DNA from: Rheum nobile
Lineage: Eukaryota > Streptophyta > Magnoliopsida > Caryophyllales > Polygonaceae
Assembly: GCA_027886185.1 (NCBI GenBank)
Contig: WOAB01000583.1
Coordinates: forward strand, 5,828,001 to 5,892,000
Direction of reading: 5' to 3'
DNA: 64,000 nucleotides
The notes beneath the pieces were generated by a model. That model saw only the letters and a program-made list of their open reading frames with translations, searched no databases and had not been told where the DNA came from. How positions within the stretch are numbered: the stretch's first letter is position 1; each line of letters starts with the position of its first letter. A program made the translations under genes and the position numbers. Shown here piece after piece: positions 43,582 to 54,429 of this stretch.

Positions 43582-44478
43582 ATGGAAGTTGCTTCTGTAT
43601 CTAGAAAGAGTAATTCTATCTTGTTGTCCCAAAGGATGGGAGCGTGTTTGTCCTTGATTAGAGAGCTGGATGAGGCCAAGATAGCTTCGCCGTCTCCTGA
43701 GAGGCCGAACTTTCCGACTCCTCCGAGGTGTTTTGAGGTCGGAGAGTCCAGCAGTCCACCCGAGGAGGTGAAGTATGTGTTGCCTGAGTCAGTAGTGCTA
43801 AGAGCCAATGCTGAGGTAGCACCAGCTGTAGCGCCAGTAGAGCCGTCGAGGTACGCTCTAGGCCACTACAGCAACGACTATTCGATGGGAGTGATCCCTG
43901 AGGAGGGGGGAGGTGATGAAGATGAGGAATCACCTGACCATTATATCGGATACAACCTTGAGACTGAATGGGCTCTTGGGATGGATTCCGAGGAGGATCC
44001 AGAAGAAGACCCTGTAGAGGATGAGGTATAGGAACAAGAGCCAGACAGATTGAGGCACTTGTTGGTGGAAAGTGAGGACCCGGGGATGCAGTTTATCTAC
44101 CCGCGTTCGCCACCTAGGCCAGTATGCCCACCGATGACAGACGTTGAGTGGGAAGCAATCTTTGTTGAGTTTCGCAGCAGAGAGGGAGGCGACCCTCAGT
44201 CTGATATTGTCCAGAGAAGGAGGAGGTCGAGCCTAGAAGTATCCGAGATCTTTCGTCAGGACCGAGAAGTCTCTTTTAAAGAGCACCGGCTGATGAACGA
44301 GATAGATCAGGTTCGGAACAGGGCAAGGCCGAGCACTCTTGAGCAAAGGGAAGAGCCGTGCGTTCCAGGACCGAGTAGGGTTAGGAGTCCGCCTCCGGAT
44401 TCCGACTACCAACCCCGCTCGAAGAGACAGTGTCTAGAAAGTTTGCCCTACAGAAAGCGTTTTCAAGACGCCAAGTAG
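43582..44478 (+). pseudogene. Extra ORF between primer site and gag, one amber stop
   Basis: Two adjoining open stretches (43582-44031 and 44050-44478) lie in one frame and are separated by a single TAG at 44029-44031. Together they span about 298 codons. I recognise no domain. The N-terminal half has proline-rich and strongly acidic parts (GGGDEDEESPD near residue 112, SEEDPEEDPVEDEV near 137). The C-terminal half is richer in arginine (VQRRRRSSLEV, SKRQCLESLPYRKRF). The gag-pol frame starts about 250 bp later. Such an upstream ORF is not standard in this group. It may be a captured or element-specific gene. TAG can arise from CAG by one transition. Confidence 0.6.
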
Positions 44479-44728
44479 AGGGCCGACGTTGACAATAGTA
44501 GTTTCTTTCTTTTGTGTATGTTTTGTTGTATATACGGCACAGTGCAGAAATCTCCGTGCAATTTTGTTAGAAAGCTCGGGAGATCTTTCTTGTATAATAT
44601 GTAGTTCTGTTAGAAGTTCACCTTATATATATAAATTACCCAGTTGATCTATTCCAAGTGACTTTATCATATTAAGTATTTTTAAGAGATATTAATGAAT
44701 AAATACTTGGGATTTGATCGGTAAACAG

Positions 44729-47700
44729 ATGGTGAATACAAGGAATACTATTCGCGCTGGTACTGGGCCGAGCAATGCTCTGAGGCCAATCATAAGGGAC
44801 GACCTGGACCGTGTGGAGGAACACGAGTCTATGTCACAGAACAACCCTAGGGGCAATGACCATCCTGAGGTCCAAGCTCCAGTAGTTTTCGATGTTGTGG
44901 CTGTTGCAGCTATTCGAGGAATCTTTATGCAAGCATTCGCTGATGTGATGCGACCTGTCGCACCGCAGGCACCTGAAGTACCAGTTCCGCCAGTTGCGCA
45001 GAGGGTTGAAGAACCTAATGTTCATGTACACCGTGATGAACCGGTCATGAATAGGGATAATTATGGTCGAGCTTTGAAGACCATTAACTCCATGAGGCCG
45101 GATAGTTATGACGGTAAAGGAGAGCCGGTCAGGGTAGCTCATTGGTTTTCCCATATGGAGCGATTGTTCCGTAACATTGTATGCACTGAGGCTGAGAAGG
45201 TGCACATAGCTTCTCTACAGCTGAAAGGAGATGCTAGTGAATGGTGGGAGAACACGGGACTAGCTGATAGGGCTGATCTAACTTGGGGGATGTTTAAGAC
45301 GAAGATGAATGATCGTTTCTTTTCCCAAGCTATGCGGGATGAGAAGCTCAAGGAATTTCTCTACCCTAAGAACGATGGATTAAAGGTGACTGAACTGGCA
45401 GCTAAGTTCAATCACTTATTACAGTACGCTGGGTCTATAGTGTCCAGTGAAGAGCAGAAGATTTGGCACTTTCATGAGTGGATGAGCCCAGACATCAAAC
45501 CGATGATGTTGCATCACGGATGCTCTACCTTGGAGCAATACGTTGATGCAGCATACAAGTTAGAGGTGACTTTGGAAGAATCGACCAAGCGACGGAATCG
45601 CCAGAGATCGATGCAGGGTCAATCTCAGGCCAGTGGTTTCAAGCGTCCTGCGCCGCCATCCAACTTTGACAAGTCTGGTAAAGCGAGGACAGAGATGACT
45701 CGAGGTGGGTCAACACAACAGTCGGGTCAGAGCAAAAGCGGGATCCAGTGTTTTAATTGTGGTACCTATGGGCACAGGAACACTGAGTGTATGAAGGAAA
45801 AGAAGCTATGTTTTAGCTGTGGAAGAGGAGGGCATGTGCATAAGTTCTGTCGTCAGGGAAAGCAGACAGGGACAGAGTCGCAACAGGGGTCAGTTAATCA
45901 GAATACTCGACCTAGGTTCAAACCAACAGAGACTCCCAGTCCTTCGATGCAGACTACCGCTCAGAACAAGGGCAAAGCCCCAACAGCTTCAAGAGGTCAA
46001 GGTCAACGCTTATACGAGATACGTGAGGCTGATGGACCTAACGCTCCAGTTTCTCAAGGTACTCTATACCTCCATTCTACTTATGTGTGCATTCTATTTG
46101 ATTCGGGTGCTACCCATTCATTTATTTCGAAGAATTGTGTTAGTAAGTTAGGATTAGTGTGCAATGAGGTTTGTGAACCCTTCGTTGTTAATCTTCCTAA
46201 TGGTGGCCGTTTAGTGGGCACCAAGAGTTTGTCAGAGTTTCCAGTTACCATTCAAGGTAAGGAGTTTGAAGCAGATTTGATCTGCATTGCTATGGCTCCA
46301 TACGATATTATTCTCGGTATGGATTGGTTGACACGACATGGGGCTGTGATTGATTTTAGCTCGAGGACGGTAACGGTGTCATCTGGGGGCCAGTTTGTGT
46401 GCAAGTTCAAGGGTCGGAATGACGCTGATAACGGTAAGCTTATCAATGCGATGGCTACGTTTAAGCTGCTTCGGCAAGGTTGTGTCGGGTACCTTTGCTA
46501 CCTGGATTCACCCGAGAAAGATGGACCTACAATTCTTGAGATTCCTGTGGTCAGGGAGTTTTCTGATGTTTTTCCAGAAGAAATTCTTGGTTTACCCCCG
46601 AAGCGTGACGTGGAATTTTCTATTGATCTCGAGCCTGGTACTGCGCCGATTTCAAAAGCTCCGTATCAGATGGCTCCTACTGAGATGCAAGAATTGAAGA
46701 ATCAACTTGAAGATCTTCTTGACAAGGGATACATAAGGCCGAGTGCATCGCCTTGGAGTGCTCCGGTATTGTTCGTCAAAAAGAAAGACAGGTCGTTTCG
46801 ACTTTGTATCGACTACCGCGAGTTGAATAGAGTTACGATAAAAAACAAATACCCTTTGCCAAGGATAGATGATTTGTTGGATCAACTGTAAGGAGCAAAA
46901 GTCTTTTCCAAAATCGATATGAGATCTGGCTATCATCAGCTCAGGATTCGTGAGGAGGATATTCCGAGGACTGCATTCCGGACGAGATATGGTCACTACG
47001 AGTTCGTAGTCATGCCATTTGGACTTACGACTGCTCCAGCTATTTTCATGGACCTGATGAACCGATGTTTTCACCAGTACTTGGAAAAGTTCGTGGTGGT
47101 CTTCATCGACGACATTTTGATTTACTCTCCGAGCACGGAAGCTCATGAGGATCACTTGCAGATTATTTTGTCAGTCCTTAGACAGAATCAACTTTACGCC
47201 AAGTTGTCTAAGTGTGACTTTTGGATCAAGGAAGTGGCTTTCTTAGGCCACATAATCAATGAGGATGGGGTGATGGTTGATCCCCAGAAGATTGAAGCCG
47301 TAGCTGAATGGAAACAGCCTCAGAATGTGAAAGAGGTGCGTAGTTTCCTAGGACTTGCAGGATACTACAGACGGTTTGTGGAGGGATTTTCAAAGATCGC
47401 TCTACCGATGACCGGTTTGCTCCGTAAGGTTCACACGAAGTTTATCTGGAGTGACAAGTGCGAGGCCAGTTTTCAGAAGCTGAAGCAATGTCTGACCTCA
47501 GCACTAGTTTTGACGCTGCCAGAAGGAAATGAAGATTATGCGGTTTACAGTGATGCTTCAAAAAATGGGTTAGGATGTGTGTTGATGCAAAGAGGCAAGG
47601 TGATTGCTTATGCATCGAGACAGCTAAAGACCTATGAAGAAAATTATCCGACGCATGATCTGGAATTAGCAGCAGTAGTGTTTGCGTTGAAGATTTGGAG

Positions 47701-49441
47701 GCACTATCTTTATGGTGTGAGATGTCAAGTCTTCACGGATCACAAGAGTCTCAAGTACATATTTACTCAGAAGGAGCTGAATATGAGACAACGTCGTTGG
47801 TTAGAGCTACTCAAAGACTACGATATCGAGTTGCTGTATCATCCAGGCAAGGCTAATGTAGTAGCAGATGCATTGAGCCGGAAGACGCCGCACGAGACCG
47901 TAGTAGCTTTGCTTGTTGCTCAGACCAAGCTGAACCAAGAATTGTGCGAGACCAAAGTTTTGTACGATCAACGTCATAGATGCCTGAGTATGCTTGAGAT
48001 ACAAGCTATGCTTCTTAATCAGATTAGGGAGAAGCATGTCGATGATGTGATCTTGGTAAAGCTATGCAGCGAAGTGATAAACGGGAAAGCTCCCGGCTTC
48101 GTAATTCAAGATGATGGATCGCTTTGGTTTCGAGACCGGATTTGTGTGTCTGACGTAGATGGTCTTCGCCAGTTGGTGATGAGAGAGGCCCATTCGTCAG
48201 CCTATTCTATACATCCAGGCTCTAGCAAGATGTACAAGGACCTCAGAATGAAGTTCTGATGGCCCAATATGAAGTGAGATGTGGCAGATTTCGTGGCCAG
48301 ATGCTTGACTTGTCAGAAGGTCAAGATAGAACACCGAAGACCCGATGGAGAATTGTTACCTCTTCCAATTCCTGAGTGAAAGTGGGAAGACATTGCAATG
48401 GATTTCGTCACAGGGCTACCCAAGACGCAAAGTCAGAAAGATGCTATATGGATTATCGTTGATAGACTCACAAAGAGTGCTCATTTCGTGGCTATCAAGA
48501 TAACATGGGGGATCCAGAAGCTATCGGAAGTGTTTTTACACGAGATTATCCATTTGCATGGTGCTCCAAAAACCATTGTGTCAGATCGCGATGGCAGATT
48601 TATGTCCAGATTCTGGAAGGAGTTGCATAAGGCGATGGGGACCGAGCTAAGGTTCAGTACTGCGTTTCATCCTCAAACCGATGGACAGTCTAAAAGGACC
48701 ATCCAGACCCTAGAGGATATGCTGCGAGCATGTGTGCTTGATCGTCCGACTAGCTGGGAAGACAGCTTGAGTCTGATTGAGTTCACTTACAACAATAGCT
48801 GGCATGCTACTATCAAGATGGCTCCATTTGAGGCTTTATATGGTCGCAAGTGCAGATCTCCGATTTGTTGGGATCAGAATGCCGACAAGATTCTGATCGG
48901 ACCAGAGCTAGTCGAAAGGACTGCCTCAGATATTGCGCTGATCAGACAAAGAATGTTGACAGCTCAAAGTCGACAAAAGTCTTACGCTGATCCGAAGCGT
49001 AGGAATATGGAGTTTGAGGTTGGCGACAAAGTGTTTGTCAAAGTATCGCCGACCAAGGGCGTGTTCAGATTTGGTAAGCGTGGGAAGGTTAACCCTCGCT
49101 ACGTGGGACCTTTTGATATTTTGGATAGAGTGGGATCTCTAGCGTACCGTTTGGCATTGCCGCCATCGGCACATCCAGTGCATAACGTGTTCCACGTATC
49201 TTTGTTAAGAAAGTATGTGCCAGACGAATCTCATGTGCTGAGTTATGAAGACATTGAGATCCAGGCGAATGGTACTTACGAGGAGATACCTGTGCGTATT
49301 CTTGAGCGTCGAGAGAAGCAGTTGCGCAACAAGGTTGTACCTTTGGTACAGATTTTGTGGTCCAAGTCAGGTGCCGAAGAGGTTACCTGGGAGACTGAAG
49401 AGGATATGCATAGACGCTTTCCCGATTTGTTTTCGGCCTAG
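44729..49441 (+). pseudogene. Gag-Pol polyprotein with four nonsense codons
   Basis: One continuous frame from ATG 44729 to the stop at 49441 is broken only by TAA 46889-46891, TGA 48257-48259, TGA 48275-48277 and TGA 48377-48379. Gag core: about 45125-45440. CCHC knuckles: 45750-45792 and 45813-45854. Protease DSGATHSF: about 46100. RT: about 46590-47140 with FIDDILIYS near 47103, so the catalytic YxDD-type box is intact. RNase H: from VYSDASKNGLG near 47546. Integrase HHCC region: about 48185-48330. Integrase core: 48398-48740. Chromodomain-like end: about 49290-49430. The third catalytic integrase residue is lysine, not glutamate. Start choice is backed by the same ACAGATGGTGAA context in the host element. 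Confidence 0.95.
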
Positions 49442-49449
49442 GATAGTCA

Positions 49450-49467
49450 AGTTTCGGGGTCGAAACT
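49450..49467 (+). promoter_or_regulatory. Stem-loop before the purine tract
   Basis: AGTTTCG-GGGT-CGAAACT has a 7-bp stem and 4-base loop. The same sequence stands before the purine tract of the nest 2 host (40492-40509). Confidence 0.6.
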
Positions 49468-49473
49468 TATTTT

Positions 49474-49486
49474 AAGGGGGAGGTAA
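49474..49486 (+). promoter_or_regulatory. Polypurine tract of the inner element
   Basis: AAGGGGGAGGTAA directly precedes the right LTR. Confidence 0.85.
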
Positions 49487-51634
49487 TGTAATATCCCACA
49501 ATTTATAAGAATATTTTGGAATTTTTCTAACTCCCGAATTACTAGACGGATTAATTTCTGAAGAGTTTTGGACCTTCTGTAAGAGGTTTGAACTCTGTAG
49601 ATTTTTCCGAGTATTATAAAACACAGTTGAAGTGTATTTGGGGTTAATTTGACGTTAGTGTACGAATATATTTAACCCGGAGTTAAGAAAATTAAACGAA
49701 ATCGAGTTCGGACAAGAGTTAACGGATTTGGCCTTCACCGCACCCGACGGCAGGAGCTGGCGCACCCGCGGCAAGAGCCAAATCCCTGAGCAGTGTCATC
49801 TTCCTCAAGGGCGGTTACTGTAGCTCTGTTTTTCCTCTGTTTTGGGCAGTCAAGTGGCTCGTTCCAGGTGGCTTTGACTTGTCCCCAGCGTGTTTCCCAT
49901 GAGGAGGCCCATATTCGAGCTATAAAAGGGGGGCCGAACCGATTGGAAAAGCCTTCGTCTTCTTCCCCTGAGCTCTCTCTTTTTCCTCTGTTTTTGCCCA
50001 CTGATTTCTCCCTTTTCGGGGCTGTTCGAGCTTGATTCGAGTGATCTCGCGAGTTGGAAGAGGTTGCCCAGGTGTTAGGTGAAGCTTAGAAGTGTTTTGT
50101 GATTAATTCGAATGCAAAACAAAGCCTTCACGCATTGGGTAAAATTTCTGTCCGCCATGGCTGTTCTTGAAGCTTGCTCTGCTGTGTCCACCGCACCCAG
50201 CGGCACGGTCTTATCGCACCCGCGGCAGGCCTTGTTCGTGAGGTTGTGTTTGGATTTTGGCTTTGAGCAAGGCTTCAATCCTTTGATTTCTTTTCATATT
50301 CTTTTAGATTCATATGTAAGTGTATGGAATCTAACTTAGGGTCTCGTTTTGGATCGTTCCATTGGAATTTTTATCCAGGTTTCGTTCCAGATTCAAGATT
50401 CAGGACCCGTTCTTAAGAGTTATCTTAGTGCTCGTCTTTTCTAAGGCAAGTGGCGGTTCGCTCTTGCTCATCATTCCATATTTCAATTATTTATCAATCG
50501 TTTAGTTGTTAAATAATTTGGGATGATTCTGAAATATGTTGGGAACTGTTTGTTAGTAATATAATTAAAATCTGATATTATTATTAGGTTATATATTCTG
50601 CTAGAACCGACGCTAGTATAATTATATATATATTGTGCAGGTTGGGCCGTGATGGCTTGTGTGATGTGTTTGTGTGTTAGACTAATAGTTAGCACGAGTA
50701 TTCGTAGGGGCGATGGGCTCTAGATTGCAGCTCAGTCGTTTCTTTATAACAAGTGGTGAAGGGGCAGGCTATAAGTCCCCGACACCTTGTGTTGTGGTTG
50801 TTGTGGATAAGGTCGTGGACTCTATATGTGGTCCCGTCTCTTCTGATCGTGTTGTGGATAATTAAAAGCTTATAACGTGTTGTGGTTTGTTGTGGAATTA
50901 AAACAAGATATAGTGCCTTAAGTGCACATAATTAATATTTTGGCGAGTCGTGCAGCTAGGAAAAACTCGTCTTAGTTTAAATCGCTTGTATGCGAAGCTG
51001 TTTGTGTGTTTGCTTGAGTTCCCCAACATTTGTCATATTTTCCTATAAGGCTCAATTATTTGGAGTCTTCTTATGGGATTGATTGATGTGAGACTCGGTC
51101 TCCAGAATCTTCTCTTTTTCATGCTGCTTCATTTATTCTAGTAGGAGTATGATGGTTGACTAGCGTACTCGGTTATTATTCGAGGAACGATGAGTCTAAC
51201 CTAATACGACTACTTCGAACCACTCTGCTTTGTACCCTTGCGTAGTCTTTCATTAGACTGACCAACCGTTATTTTCCTTGCATGGTTGGCTGGTGTCATC
51301 CGTCCGATTCGGCACATCAGATAAATTAAGGATTCGAGAAGGATAGAAGCGACTAGAAGAATGAACGATGTTTGATAAACTGTTTTGTTTAAGACTTTCG
51401 CTGTGTATTATTGTATTTTGTTAAAGTTTCCGCTGTAAACTTTGTTATATTGTATTTTGTTGTATTTGGGAATGGTTGTATTCCCTATACGTTGACTTTG
51501 TTAAAGTTGTAATATATGGCGTTATAGCCGTGATTTGATTTTTATATCAATTGTAAAAGCTTGGGGTGACTTCGTGATGTGGAATCCGAGGTCATCGGCG
51601 GTAATACTTTCAAGTGATATTTGGGGGTGTTACA
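49487..51634 (+). repeat. Right LTR of the inner element
   Basis: 2148 bp, ending GGGTGTTACA followed by the TTTTG duplication. It also lacks a short TTGTCCCC repeat unit that the left LTR has near 41795. Confidence 0.9.
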
Positions 51635-53088
51635 TTTTGTACCGTATCTAATCTAGGATTTTATCTTAAAACTCGTCGTCGTCGTTGGCATCCGTGCTCA
51701 GATTCAAGTTTCTAGATCTCGGAACCCGATCTCTCGTTCGTCTAAACTAAGGCAAGTGGCGGTTCGCTCTTGCTCATTATTCCATGTTTCCCTTGATTAT
51801 CAATTATTTGAATGTTAATTAAGTTGGAATAAAATTGTTGCTTTGTGTTTTGTAACAGATTTGATAAAACAATGTGTTAAAATATGGATTTATAATAGGT
51901 TGTATATATTACTAGAAACAACGCTATTATATAGTTCTATATGATATTACGGTAATTGATTTTTGGTGTGGATTTATATGTGAACTTACATGCTTAGTTA
52001 GCACGAGTATTCGTAAGAACGCTATGTACCTTACGAGGTCTAGTCGTTTCTTTATAACTTTGTATTAGGAGGATAAATGCCCTAACGCTTTTGGTCATGA
52101 CCTACCCCTATCCGAATATAGGTGGTGGTGCACTTAGCTAGTGCCAATCTTTGGGATTCGTCCCATGTTACATATCTCATTGCGAGATTGATGTGGATTA
52201 AAAGCCTTAACGTGAATGTACGTTTTGAAAGTAAATAAGATAAGTGCTTTTACGCACATAATTAATATACCTCGGGCGAGAAGTACAACATGGAACCCGT
52301 CCGGACTCTTGTTAGAGTAAGTCCACTTTCCAATATGGATTCGCATTGCGCGGTGAGGTTGGTCGTGGACCCAAATAATCAAGGTCGTTTTTATAAACTT
52401 GTGTGAAAACTTAACGTTCCCAAACAGTCTTCATATTTTCCTATAAGACTCAATTTCGTTGGAGTCTTCTTTTCATTTCATATCTTCTTATATCATTCCG
52501 TGAAAGTTCCGGGTTATGTATCGTTCCTTCAGTTAATATTTGAGGGACAATGATAGTAAACAGTTGCGATCACTAGAACCATTCTGTTTTCACCCTTGCA
52601 TAGTCTTTCATTAGACTAACCAATCGGATTTTATTCCTTGTATTTTTAGCTGGTGTCATCCGTCCTATACGGCACATCAGTGGTTGGACCCCGGCATTTT
52701 GAAGTAACCAATCGAAGATAAGGCTTGCAGTTGAAGGTTGCGTTTTAAGAAGTAATATTTCCAAGGCGTGTATGTTATTTTGAAATAAATGTGATACATA
52801 GTTATGTAATTAGGACTACTTTAAAGGAGTCTTCCGCTGTAATTTAAAAGTCTTCCGCTGTCATTATACCTTGTTGTAAAACCGTCCTTCTCATTTTATG
52901 AGAGGAATCTTAATAAAAGGTTGAGTTGTATTCATTTAAAATGTCTTCCGCTGATTATTCTTTTGTTACTTAATATTTATGTAATTATTTAAGCTTAATT
53001 GTTCCGATTAAAGCCTGGGATGACTTTGGACATTAACGTCTGAGGTCATTGGCGTGTGGCACTACCGACATAAGTCGGGGGTGTTACA

Positions 53089-53093
53089 CAAGG
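53089..53093. repeat. Target duplication CAAGG, right copy
   Basis: Matches 31819-31823 exactly. Confidence 0.9.
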
Positions 53094-54060
53094 TGACCAC
53101 GACGTCGACCAGGCGCAAGGGTGATCACAAGGGCGCAAGCCAAGAAGTTGCTTCAAGACCTTCAAAGAGGCCTTTATGCTCAAGAAGCACCGACACAAGT
53201 GGAGAACGGCGCAGTGACAATCTTGAAGCAAGAAGAGGCGTCAGCGCCATGCGCGACACCATCCAATGACATGCGCAACTCTCTAAGCAAACTTACAACA
53301 AATGGCTTCCATTTTCTACCACAAGATTATAAGGTCCAAAGAGGCCCGGGGAGATCAGATTGGCCGAGCCAAGTAGAAGATTGTCTGGTGAAGACTTCAG
53401 CTCAAGCAGACTCCCTGACGCCGACATTGTCACAATCTTAAAGCAAGGCCATCTCTGAAATGACTTGTGCCTTTTGGGCCAATTTTGGTGCATACTTGGC
53501 CCCTAAGGCCCACAACAACATATTCAAGATTCAACCCATTTGGAGCCGGTTTGATCATCGGATCACTGAAGTCTTTTGAATTGTGTTTTGTTGCTTAGAC
53601 TCTTGGTATTTCTTTCCCTTTAAATACTTCAACTTGCAGTCATTGTTTGGCACATTTAACTTGATAAAATTCTTGAGTTTCCCTAAGAAAACTTGATAGA
53701 AACCCTTAGTTTTGGCGTCAACGTTTGGTGGGATTATCAAAACATTTGTAGTCCGGATTGTGGTATGTTGATCCACTAATTTAGATTGCATCTTCTTCTG
53801 GTCAATTTGGTGTGATCATCAAAATTGATCCAGTTGCTTACCCCCTACCTTCTCCCTTCACGTTTCTCTCAAGATAACACTTGCATCATCCATGATCATC
53901 ACCCTTCTTCCATCACCAAGACAACCGACAACAAAGGAGAGACAACCAACGGCTTGAGTGGCGATCCTTCCTTGACCAGTTCGAGATCCTCAACCAAGGA
54001 CCTATCATTTGGTATCAGAGAACTTCATCAAGGTAAGTGATTGAAAACCTTCGCTTGAAT
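53094..54060. other. Retroelement-like remnant right of nest 2
   Basis: A frame at about 53110-53439 reads RVITRAQAKKLLQDLQRGLYA, a style seen in gypsy polyproteins, and probably continues the fragment at 31573-31818. Further on, TTTGGTATCAGAGAAC at about 54010 looks like a tRNA-Met primer site, so the preceding few hundred bases might be the end of an old LTR. No matching second LTR was found. Confidence 0.35.
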
Positions 54061-54429
54061 CTTGCAAGAAAAGTGTGCAATCTTTTGCCAAGTTTGTTCT
54101 AGCCTTGTGTGTATAGTGTCCGATTTCTTGCCCTTGTGTTCTACATTTTGTGATTTGTTTGTTGCATTGGTTTGAGGTTGAAGATGACCTCTTGAGGTCC
54201 CTAAACTGAAAACATTGTTAAAAGAAGGTTACTTCAATTATTCAACATTCGTTAATAAGAGTTCCATTAAGTTGAGTGCATTAACTTCCACCATTTCCTA
54301 TTACTGAATTGGTTGCTTTGTTGATGCACGTCCTATGCCTGAGTATTTTTTGCAAATTATAAGGTACAAATTAAGGCAAACAAGATACGGGAAAAGTGCT
54401 TAGTCCCAAGCTTAAAATTCAATTGAGAA
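54061..54429. other. Non-coding, nothing recognised
   Basis: No ORF or element features were seen. Confidence 0.4.

Larger units (their letters stand above)
41401..51634 (+). mobile_element. Nearly complete Tekay/Del-like chromovirus, inner element of nest 2
   Basis: LTRs at 41401-43487 and 49487-51634 start TGTAATATCC and end GGTGTTACA. TTTTG is repeated exactly at 41396-41400 and 51635-51639. A tRNA-Met primer site, gag-pol and purine tract are in the usual order. The domain order gag-protease-RT-RNase H-integrase, with the C-terminal end VPLVQILWSKSGAEEVTWE, fits a Tekay/Del-type chromovirus. The LTRs are nearly identical apart from one 60-odd-bp deletion in the left copy, so insertion was fairly recent. 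Confidence 0.95.
31824..53088 (+). mobile_element. Gag-only chromovirus-like LTR element, host of nest 2
   Basis: LTRs at 31824-34105 and 40528-53088 (the latter interrupted) start TGTAATAACC and end GGTGTTACA. A tRNA-Met primer site and a purine tract are present, and CAAGG flanks both ends. The internal region encodes gag only. From 38822 to the purine tract about 1.7 kb is non-coding, so protease, RT and integrase were never seen here. Its gag and the 3' half of its LTR resemble those of the inner element at 41401-51634, which suggests an autonomous relative supplied enzymes. Confidence 0.9.
40528..53088 (+). repeat. Right LTR of the nest 2 host, split by the inner element
   Basis: Parts at 40528-41400 and 51640-53088 join to about 2322 bp and align with the left LTR. 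Compared with the left LTR it has two extra CG-palindrome units (about 40836-40856 and 41281-41302). Confidence 0.9.
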
